Source: an uncultured Eubacterium sp. (GTDB lineage Bacteria; Bacillota; Clostridia; Lachnospirales; Lachnospiraceae). From it: a stretch of DNA of 12,523 bases. Both the position numbers and the translations under genes were made by a program. Under the pieces are notes generated by a model. It was not told the origin of the DNA and searched no databases. It worked only from the letters and a program-made list of their open reading frames with translations. The stretch spans positions 39,670-52,192 of the forward strand of contig CAJTVR010000025.1 of the NCBI GenBank assembly GCA_910580075.1. The letters are read 5' to 3'. This document shows, one piece after another, positions 7,028-12,523 of the stretch (position 1 is its first letter; every line of letters starts with the position of its first letter).

Positions 7028-8062
7028 TTACAGCTCGCCTGGAACTTCGATTTCTCCATTGATGATTGCCTGTCTGATTTCTTCCAGCTTTTTTATAATG
7101 CTGTCGGAAACCTGAATATTACTGCCTTCCACCGTAAGGTCCACACCACCGTCGCGAAGCCCGAGCAGCTGGTTTTCTCCTGTATAAGTATTTTCCACAA
7201 TGCTTGCAATGGCATGATACGCACAGGTATCCAGTTTTTTCAGCATGCTCGCCATAATGTAATCAGGCGCAATGGAATTCTGGTTTAAATTAACCCCCAT
7301 GCTGATAAAATTCTTTTCTTCCGCCGCCTGAAACAGCCCCATGCCGGAAGCGCCGGAAGCATGAAAAATCACATCTGCCCCTTTTTCATGAAACGTACTG
7401 GCAATCGTCTTTGCTGTCGTCGGGTCATTGAATCCGCCTGCATAATCCATAAGCACCGTTACCTACGGGTCTGCATAAAGCGCTCCGGCCCGGTATCCGG
7501 CTGCAAACTGGTTAATCAGCGGATTGTCCACACCGCCGATAAAACCGACCATATGATTATCCGTAAGCCTGCTGTCCGTCTGCTCCTGTTTTGCCAGAAC
7601 GGCAAGGGCCCCCGCCATAAAACTGCCTTCCTGTGCCTTACACGAATAAGAAGCTACATTTTCCAGATCCGATGACGCATCCAGAAGCGCAAACCGCTGT
7701 TCTGTATAAACAGAAGCTACATTATTTAATGCGTCCACCTGTTCATCCCCGACACAGATAATCAGGTCATATTCCCCGGATGATGCCATTTCATCCTGAA
7801 TAATCTCTTCATCCGCTACGGATTTCGGCTCTACCTGGTCATACGTAATGCCAAGTTCGCTGGCTGCACGCCGCACACCGTCCAGTGCCAGGTCATTAAA
7901 AGAATTTCCGCCCAGTCCTGCCTGCGTAAAAATAATGCCGATATGAGGCCCTCCTCCTTCCCCTGTTTCATTCCCGCTGCCAGAAGAACCGCATCCCGCA
8001 AGTCCTGCAGCCAGTGCCGCTGTCAGAGCAAATGCTGCCAGGTGTTTCCTTCGTTTTTTCAT
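7028..8062 (-). pseudogene. BMP-family nucleoside-binding lipoprotein interrupted by an in-frame TAG
   Basis: Read as one frame this is a 344-codon BMP/PnrA-family substrate-binding lipoprotein, the extracytoplasmic nucleoside receptor of the importer. It starts with a lipoprotein signal peptide: basic KKRRK, a hydrophobic stretch and the lipobox LAGC (Cys24). Typical BMP segments follow: GGNSFNDLALDGVRRA and FIGGVDNPLINQFAAGYRAG. Codon 200 is TAG (7463-7465); the same frame continues after it with VTVLMDYAGGFNDPT and a full C-terminal half to the stop at 7028. No frameshift is involved. Neighbouring families usually have Lys, Gln or another polar residue there. A GTG (7456) and ATG (7450) follow but lack a good ribosome binding site, so reinitiation would be weak. 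It is the first gene of the cluster with its own promoter. Nonsense mutation is most likely; sequence error or suppression are alternatives. Confidence 0.88.
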
Positions 8063-8103
8063 GTTATTTCTCCTTTTTTATTTTTAGTTGTACATTCTTT
8101 ATA

Positions 8104-8118
8104 ACTTGTAAAACAAGT
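8104..8118. promoter_or_regulatory. Palindromic candidate operator before the lipoprotein gene
   Basis: ACTTGT-AAA-ACAAGT is a perfect 6-3-6 inverted repeat located just downstream of the expected transcription start, a classical repressor position. The octamer ATACTTGT, read on the minus strand, occurs both here and at the -35 of the gntR promoter (3297-3304), hinting at shared control by the cluster's GntR protein. The half-sites are not the same as those of the palindrome at 3263-3277, so the link is tentative. Confidence 0.4.
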
Positions 8119-8126
8119 ATGAGTAT

Positions 8127-8155
8127 AAGATAACACATGTTATGATTGATGTAAA
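8127..8155 (-). promoter_or_regulatory. Promoter of the nucleoside transporter cluster
   Basis: On the minus strand TTTACA (8150-8155) and TATCTT (8127-8132) are separated by 17 bases, about 65-90 bases upstream of the lipoprotein start. The -10 is imperfect, and an overlapping TATACT just downstream lacks a -35 at proper spacing. The site lies right before a perfect palindrome. Confidence 0.45.
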
Positions 8156-8244
8156 GCAGAAAAACATGTTAATCGATAAATTTGTAGAAACTGCACATTT
8201 TAAAATCCGTTTTTTATGCAAAAGATACAACAACCGGAAGCTCA

Positions 8245-8273
8245 TTGAACAAACGCATAATATATGGTAATAT
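8245..8273 (+). promoter_or_regulatory. Promoter of the BspA-like gene
   Basis: TTGAAC (8245-8250) is followed after 17 bases by TAATAT (8268-8273), a good sigma-A match. Transcription would start near 8280, leaving a leader of about 105 bases before the ATG at 8386, which has a GGAGGA ribosome binding site. Confidence 0.55.
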
Positions 8274-8385
8274 AAATTAGAAAAACATATCGGGAACTTT
8301 CAGAACACTTTTCAAATGGCATGCAAACTATTTTGAAAATAAATCAAAAGCAGTCGGCCATAAAGATCCAGATAGGAGGAAAACT

Positions 8386-10530
8386 ATGAAATTGAAAACA
8401 TTATCTCTGCTGCCTGTACTGATTATTGCTGCAAGTCCTCTATTCAGCCATGCAGCCTCTGTACATACCTTCGCAGCCGGCATTGCTGCATCCACAGAAT
8501 ATTCCGAAACACAAAACGGTGATATCATTGACCAAAAAAGCGGCTTCGAATATAACATTCTGAATGACGGTACCATTGAGCTGCGTGCCTATACAGGCAG
8601 TGCACAGGAACTCGTCATTCCAGAAACACTAAACGGCAGGAAAGTGACAAGTCTCGCTTTTTTGGGCGGAATGCTTCTGGAATCCCATTTAAGCACCTGC
8701 GTCAAAAGCATTATTATTCCAGATACTGTAACACGCCTTGGAAATTCTGCTTTTAAAGACTGTCATTTATTAGAAAATATCACTATTCCAGACAGCGTAA
8801 CGCAAATCGGCTCCTACGCATTTTCCGGCTGCAGCCGTTTGAAAAGCATCACACTGCCAGAAGGCATTACCGAAATCGGAGATGATTTTTTCCAGGGATG
8901 CTCAGACTTAAAAAGCGTCATCCTTCCAGACAGCGTAACGCAAATCGGCTCCGATGCTTTTTACGGATGCAAAAACCTGGCTCGTTTTTCGCTTTCTAAA
9001 AATGTTTCTTTCATTGCCCGCAGTGCATTTAAAGACTGCCAGAATCTTGCCGAAATTAAAATTCCAGAAGGTGTAAAAAGCATTGACTCTGATACATTTT
9101 CCGGCTGCCGCAGCCTTTCCTGCATTGTAATACCCAAAAGCATAGTTTCCATAAAAGAGGGTGCATTTCAGGACTGTCTGAGCCTGAAAGATATTTACTA
9201 CGCTGGGAGCATGGCAGACTGGCACAACATCCAGATAGCGCCAGATCTGGATGTTCTCAATACAGCAGCTGTTCACGCTTACACTTCTGATATACCTGCT
9301 GCAGGCGAAACAAAAAGTGATTTTCAGTACCATGTTACCGGCAGCAGCGCAGAAATCACCTGGTATACCGGCAGTGAAACCGAACTCACTGTTCCAGCTG
9401 AAATTGACGGCAAAACCGTCACGCGTATTGCTGACAAAGCATTTGAAGGAAAAGACAGTCTGACTGCTGTCACACTTCCAGACAGCATTACATCGATAGG
9501 ATCAGGCGCTTTTGAAAACTGCACCCGTTTAAAACGCATCACTTTGCCAGAACATTTAGAAGCAGTCAGCGAACGTATGTTTTACAACTGTACATCTTTA
9601 ACCGCTGCTGACCTGCCTGACGGACTTTCTTCCATAGAAATGCAGGCATTCTGGAAATGTGAAAGTCTCAGACACATCCGGCTGCCGGAAACACTTGCAA
9701 AAATCGGAGACAATGCATTTTATGCCTGCAGCAGCCTGACCGCTGTCACACTGCCTGAAACATTGAAAGACCTTGGTACGCATGCTTTCTCTGCCTGTAT
9801 CTCGCTAGAAAGCATTTCCATCCCAAAAGGCCTTACAAAATTAAAGGAAAAAACATTTTCATCATGCAAAAGCCTCGTATCCATGACTGTTCCAGACAAT
9901 ATCACTTCCATTGGAAAAGAGGCATTTTCCAGATGCACCGGCTTAGAAGATATCCTCATTCCTGACAGCGTAACGTCCATTGGAAGAAGAGCCTTTTTTC
10001 AATGCGACAGCTTAAGTACTCTGACCATTCCTGACAGCGTGACTGTAATCGGCAAACAGGTTTTTGAAAAATGCACGAACTTACAGACCGTACACCTGTC
10101 CGAAAACCTGAAAGCCCTCCCTGACTGGACCTTTATGTCCTGCCTGGCTTTATCTGCTGTCACGATTCCGTCTGGTGTAAAAACCATCGGCTACCGTGCA
10201 TTCAGCGGCTGTACAAAACTGACATCCATTTCCATGCCGTCATCAGTAACCTCTATATCCGATAACGCTTTCTGGGGATGCACCAGCTTAAAAAAAGCCA
10301 GCATTGGAAATAATACCGTTTCCATCGGTTTAGCAGCATTTAAAGGATGTAAAAATCTGGGAACCATCGTAATCCGGTCTGAAAAATTGAAAACTGTATC
10401 CAGACTGGCATTCAGCGGAATAAAATCCAATGCAAAAATCAAAGTTCCTGCAAAAAAACTAAAGACATATCAAAAACTTCTAAAAGAAGCAGGGCTGGAA
10501 AGCGGAGCTGGAATCACTGCACTAATGTGA
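8386..10530 (+). CDS. Secreted BspA-like leucine-rich repeat protein
   Basis: This 714-residue protein starts with a signal peptide, cleaved probably after SHA (residue 23). The rest is a chain of about 22 LRR_5 (BspA/TpLRR) repeats of roughly 23 residues with the pattern IPDSVTxIGxxAFxxCxxL. There are two blocks. Each opens with a similar beta-rich segment: YTGSAQELVIPETLNGRKVT near residue 67, and YTGSETELTVPAEIDGKTVT near 326. Block 1 has about 7 repeats and closes with a YYAGSMADWHNI segment; block 2 has about 15. The C-terminal end (KIKVPAKKLKTYQKLLKEAG) is the usual cap. No LPXTG, choline-binding repeat or C-terminal membrane segment is present, so it is probably released or held non-covalently. 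Such proteins are linked to adhesion or host binding, but no specific ligand can be named. It is divergent from the transporter cluster and has its own promoter. Confidence 0.92.
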   Translation: MKLKTLSLLPVLIIAASPLFSHAASVHTFAAGIAASTEYSETQNGDIIDQKSGFEYNILNDGTIELRAYTGSAQELVIPETLNGRKVTSLAFLGGMLLESHLSTCVKSIIIPDTVTRLGNSAFKDCHLLENITIPDSVTQIGSYAFSGCSRLKSITLPEGITEIGDDFFQGCSDLKSVILPDSVTQIGSDAFYGCKNLARFSLSKNVSFIARSAFKDCQNLAEIKIPEGVKSIDSDTFSGCRSLSCIVIPKSIVSIKEGAFQDCLSLKDIYYAGSMADWHNIQIAPDLDVLNTAAVHAYTSDIPAAGETKSDFQYHVTGSSAEITWYTGSETELTVPAEIDGKTVTRIADKAFEGKDSLTAVTLPDSITSIGSGAFENCTRLKRITLPEHLEAVSERMFYNCTSLTAADLPDGLSSIEMQAFWKCESLRHIRLPETLAKIGDNAFYACSSLTAVTLPETLKDLGTHAFSACISLESISIPKGLTKLKEKTFSSCKSLVSMTVPDNITSIGKEAFSRCTGLEDILIPDSVTSIGRRAFFQCDSLSTLTIPDSVTVIGKQVFEKCTNLQTVHLSENLKALPDWTFMSCLALSAVTIPSGVKTIGYRAFSGCTKLTSISMPSSVTSISDNAFWGCTSLKKASIGNNTVSIGLAAFKGCKNLGTIVIRSEKLKTVSRLAFSGIKSNAKIKVPAKKLKTYQKLLKEAGLESGAGITALM
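8786..8952 (+). repeat. 29-base exact repeat inside the BspA-like gene
   Basis: Bases 8786-8814 and 8924-8952 are identical over 29 positions (beginning TTCCAGACAGCG and ending ATCGGCTCC). They are 138 bases apart, exactly two 23-codon repeat units. Most other units have diverged at DNA level, so this pair points to a recent duplication or gene conversion within the array. Confidence 0.8.
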
Positions 10531-10639
10531 AGTACCACTGACTGCGTATACAAAATCTTTACAGGAAAAATATGAACTGGTGTCCCAGCAGATGAACGTA
10601 TTATTTGATCAAGGCTTTTCAGAAGACTTGAAACCTTAA
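10526..10639 (+). pseudogene. Possible gene remnant, 37 codons without a start
   Basis: In the frame +1 relative to the end of the BspA-like gene, bases 10526-10639 encode an amphipathic, helix-like peptide (including LQEKYELVSQQMNVLFDQGF) ending at TAA. It has no start codon upstream, as a stop lies at 10523. It reads like the C-terminal end of an alpha-helical protein whose body was lost. I do not recognise the family, and a chance open frame of this length cannot be excluded. Confidence 0.3.
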
Positions 10640-10688
10640 CGGAACATCTGCATACAAACTAATTATTTTTATAAGGAGGATCATTCCA

Positions 10689-11117
10689 ATGAAAACTAGA
10701 GAACATATTATTGCATTTATTAAAAAACAAAAAGTGTCATTGATTGCTTCCGTAGATGAAGAAGGTTTTCCCAATATAAAAGCAATGTTTGTGCCACGCA
10801 AAATTGAAGGAAACTGTTTTTATTTTTCAACGAACACATCCTCTATGCGCTCACAGCAGTTTATGAAAAATCCAAAGGCAGGTATTTATTTTTATAGCAA
10901 GGGACGATTCAAATATGAGGGTATTATGCTGACTGGTACCATGGAAGTCTTGCAGGACGATAAAATAAAGAAGGAAATCTGGCAAACCGGCGATACCATG
11001 TTTTATAAGAAAGGCGTAACCGACCCGGATTACTGTGTATTAAAATTTACTGCCGTAAAGGGAAGGTATTATTGTGATTTGAAAACGGAAAGTTTTAATA
11101 TGGAAGACTTAAAATGA
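10689..11117 (+). CDS. Pyridoxamine 5'-phosphate oxidase family (flavin-binding split barrel) protein
   Basis: This 142-residue protein has the split-barrel fold of the PNPOx-like family. Features are the N-terminal helix, then VSLIASVDEEGFPNIKAMF (about 17-35), FSTNTSSMRSQQFMKNPKAGIYF (46-68) and GIMLTGTMEVLQD (78-90), the positions where relatives bind FMN. It is shorter than true PdxH and lacks its C-terminal region, so it is not the vitamin B6 oxidase itself; relatives include general stress protein 26-like flavin- or heme-binding proteins. The start ATG at 10689 follows AAGGAGG with good spacing. It is probably monocistronic, as a hairpin terminator lies about 60 bases after the stop. 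Its substrate is unknown. Confidence 0.85.
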   Translation: MKTREHIIAFIKKQKVSLIASVDEEGFPNIKAMFVPRKIEGNCFYFSTNTSSMRSQQFMKNPKAGIYFYSKGRFKYEGIMLTGTMEVLQDDKIKKEIWQTGDTMFYKKGVTDPDYCVLKFTAVKGRYYCDLKTESFNMEDLK

Positions 11118-11178
11118 GAGAAATAAAGCTGATAATTTACAAACAGCCATCCTGAAAGAGCCAGACACATAGAACGCA

Positions 11179-11221
11179 GAGCCGGTGAACAGGTGTATTA
11201 TCACAGTTTACCAGCTCTTTT
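11179..11221 (+). terminator. Terminator of the PNPOx-family gene
   Basis: GAGCCGGTGAAC (11179-11190) pairs with GTTTACCAGCTC (11206-11217), with one C-A mismatch and one G-T wobble, around a 15-base loop. TTTT follows at 11218-11221. The position after a plus-strand gene with no other plus-strand gene following fits a rho-independent terminator. The remainder of the gap to 11340 shows nothing I can assign. Confidence 0.65.
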
Positions 11222-11340
11222 CCTGTATTTATACTGCTTAATCTGGCAACCTCGATCCTTGTGTTTTATTTAGTACGGCAGCCTCATTCACTTCTTTATG
11301 TACAGGCTTCCCGCAGCCCATAGCAGACGCAGTGCGCCGG

Positions 11341-12156
11341 TTACCAGCCTAAAATTTTAAGATACTCTCTGCTGCGTCTTGCTGCTTCCAATGCATCTAA
11401 CTCATAATGTCTGTCCTGCTCTACCACAACCCACTTTGCACCGGATGTAAGAACCGCATCCAGTATCGGCTCCCATATCTGCATCCCAAATCCCACCGGG
11501 CGGAATTCAAAAACACCTGACTCTTGATCAGATTCTGCCGTTTTATGCAGATTCGGATTTCCTTCTTTGTAAAAATCCTTCAAATGTACAATTTCACTTC
11601 TTGATTTATATTTCTTAAGATATTCCTCAGGGCTTTGTCCTGCCGCTTTTATCCAGCATACATCCGGTTCCGCTTTTAAATACTCTTTTGGGATTTCGGA
11701 ATAAATATTGTCAAACCCGAACTCCCCGTTTGGAAGCGTCTCAAATTCAAAATCGTGGTTATGATACAGCAGTGTGATTCCGTTCTCTTTCATAATTTTT
11801 CCAATCCGAGCCATTTCTTTTAACGCTTCCTGATACCCAGGTGCATTCGGACGGCTTTCCTCTGGAAGACACGGAACTGCAATATACTCTGTCCCGATTT
11901 TTTTATATGTCTCTGCCACTGCCTGTGCATCCGCCATAAGCTCTGAAAAAGGAACATGCGCGGATACTGGCACAAGTCCTGTCTTATCAAACACAGCTTT
12001 GATATATTCAGGCTCCAGCCCGTATAATCCGGCCAGCTCTGCTCCGTCATAGCCAAGCTCTTTTACCTGCATCATTACATTTTCAAAATTCTGTGGTGTA
12101 TTTTCAATCAAATCTCTCAATCCGTAAACCTGAATCCCTACTGGTAATTTACTCAT
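11341..12156 (-). CDS. Sugar phosphate isomerase/epimerase family protein (xylose-isomerase-like TIM barrel)
   Basis: This 271-residue protein belongs to the AP-endonuclease-2/xylose-isomerase-like TIM barrel family, whose members isomerise or epimerise sugars and cyclitols with a divalent metal. The N-terminal strand reads PVGIQVYGLRD. Candidate catalytic and metal residues are E40 (GAELAG), H67 (SAHVP), H132 and H134 in LYHNHDFEF, D165 (EPDVCW), H191 and D194 in IVHLKDF, and E246 in VVVEQD. The full length and complete motif set indicate an intact enzyme. The substrate cannot be named; relatives include inosose, tagatose/psicose and hydroxypyruvate isomerases. The ATG at 12156 has a GGAGGG site. 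The gene stands alone, convergent with the PNPOx-family gene, with no sugar transporter or dehydrogenase beside it in the window. Confidence 0.9.
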   Translation of the reverse strand: MSKLPVGIQVYGLRDLIENTPQNFENVMMQVKELGYDGAELAGLYGLEPEYIKAVFDKTGLVPVSAHVPFSELMADAQAVAETYKKIGTEYIAVPCLPEESRPNAPGYQEALKEMARIGKIMKENGITLLYHNHDFEFETLPNGEFGFDNIYSEIPKEYLKAEPDVCWIKAAGQSPEEYLKKYKSRSEIVHLKDFYKEGNPNLHKTAESDQESGVFEFRPVGFGMQIWEPILDAVLTSGAKWVVVEQDRHYELDALEAARRSREYLKILGW

Positions 12157-12226
12157 TTAAATCCCTCCTGAAAATCTGTCTGATTTTAAGCGCAGCCTGT
12201 CGGAAAGTGCGCCTCCTGCGTTTTTT

Positions 12227-12255
12227 AGTATATCATTTTCACAGATGTCTGAACA
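12227..12255 (-). promoter_or_regulatory. Possible promoter for the isomerase gene
   Basis: On the minus strand TATACT (12227-12232) makes a good -10. At 17 bases upstream is TGTTCA (12250-12255), a poor -35. The leader would be about 65 bases. Only the -10 is convincing. Confidence 0.3.
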
Positions 12256-12293
12256 GAGCGAATCTTTATACTTTCCCCGGTGTCCGTGAAATG

Positions 12294-12523
12294 ATTGGCT
12301 ATCCGAACGCCGGGCAGAGAAACTTTTTCCTTTTTCTGTTCCGCTTGCGAACAGTAAGAACTTCTAAATTTTCTGCTTCCAGTCTGCGGCAGCGGACGGA
12401 CCGGTGCCTGATGCCCTGACGTTTTGGCAGGCACCTTTTGGGGCTTCAGAGTTTTTTCCAGCGGCAGGAAGTGAGCCCCAAATCCTGGGTATGGGGCAGA
12501 AAATTAAGAATTTCTAACTGTTC
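12294..12523. repeat. Interspersed repeat, copy C (nested palindrome, truncated by window end)
   Basis: Bases 12294-12340 are a 47-base outer arm from ATTGGCTATCCG to CTTTTTCTGTT, matching the arms of copies A and B. Inside is a second inverted pair, 12349-12379 and 12493-12523, matching at 26 of 31 positions. Between these lie two further hairpins: GGTGCCTG/CAGGCACC (12403-12435, followed by TTTT) and TTTGGGGCT/AGCCCCAAA (12437-12482). The order implies that the right outer arm lies just past base 12523. The whole element would be roughly 290 bases, with an inner structured core that copy B lacks. Confidence 0.8.

Larger units (their letters stand above)
8063..8385. other. Divergent intergenic region between the transporter cluster and the BspA-like gene
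   Basis: These 323 AT-rich bases carry outward-facing promoters: a minus-strand one at 8127-8155 for the lipoprotein gene and a plus-strand one at 8245-8273 for the BspA-like gene. Other small symmetries are TAACA-CA-TGTTA (8131-8142), AACATGTT (8162-8169 region) and an 8-base AT-rich stem at 8309-8339 (TTTTCAAA/TTTGAAAA) in the BspA-like leader. No purine riboswitch aptamer or other RNA was recognised. Confidence 0.6.
12157..12523. other. Non-coding region upstream of the isomerase gene, to the window end
   Basis: These 367 bases hold the isomerase leader and possible promoter (to about 12255) and then repeat copy C from 12294 to the edge. Reading frames across the repeat are low-complexity by-products of its sequence and match no protein family I know. 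Confidence 0.65.

Noticed and set aside
7028..7456. The C-terminal half of the BMP protein as an independent gene starting at GTG 7456 or ATG 7450
   Set aside because: There is no good ribosome binding site, and the product would begin in the middle of a domain without a signal peptide.
7463..7465. TAG as a recoded codon (pyrrolysine or glutamine)
   Set aside because: BMP lipoproteins are not known to use recoded TAG, TAG ends gntR normally in this window, and no recoding structure was seen; a nonsense mutation or error is simpler.
8251..8280. Possible purine riboswitch upstream of the nucleoside cluster, from a TAATATATGG-like string
   Set aside because: It is on the plus strand, pointing away from the cluster, and no aptamer stems could be paired around it; it fits better as the promoter of the BspA-like gene.
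12190..12226. CGCAG/CTGCG pairing followed by six T residues as a plus-strand terminator
   Set aside because: The stem is short with competing pairings, and no plus-strand gene lies upstream to need it.
12225..12434. Minus-strand frame with a Lys/Glu-rich QKKEKVS segment
   Set aside because: The segment is a translation of the repeat arm; the same wording appears in frames over copies A and B, so it reflects the repeat and not a protein.

Overview
The window looks like chromosome from a spore-forming, low-to-mid GC member of the Clostridia, most likely Lachnospiraceae. The clues are a Spo0A receiver domain with that family's wording, strong AGGAGG-type ribosome binding sites, a Bmp/Nup-type nucleoside ABC importer, and a secreted BspA-like leucine-rich repeat protein typical of gut Firmicutes. 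The assignment is inferred from protein sequence, not from a search.

Layout. The 5' end of spo0A (minus strand) leaves the left edge, with two 0A boxes upstream. A 569-base non-coding stretch follows, holding a hairpin terminator and one copy of an interspersed repeat. Next on the minus strand is a viroplasmin-type ribonuclease H, whose leader contains a 103-base palindromic copy of the same repeat. From about 8.1 kb down to 1.7 kb, all on the minus strand, runs a nucleoside uptake and salvage cluster: BMP-family lipoprotein, two-domain ATPase, two permeases, GntR/UTRA regulator, DeoD-type purine nucleoside phosphorylase. The lipoprotein gene has an in-frame TAG at codon 200. The phosphorylase has Ser where the family's catalytic Asp is expected.

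Divergent from this cluster, on the plus strand, are a 714-residue secreted BspA-like protein, a short possible gene remnant, and a small pyridoxamine-phosphate-oxidase-fold protein ending at a terminator. Convergent to these is a sugar phosphate isomerase/epimerase of the TIM-barrel family. The right edge holds a third, larger copy of the palindromic repeat, cut off by the window end.

How the parts work together. The lipoprotein would capture nucleosides, the ATPase and permeases import them, DeoD would cleave purine nucleosides to base and ribose-1-phosphate, and the GntR protein probably regulates its own promoter and perhaps the lipoprotein promoter, since each has a 6-3-6 palindrome. The most unusual content is the repeat family (arms of 46-47 bases beginning near ATTGG and ending CTGTT), present three times in 12.5 kb as a solo arm, a simple palindrome and a nested palindrome.
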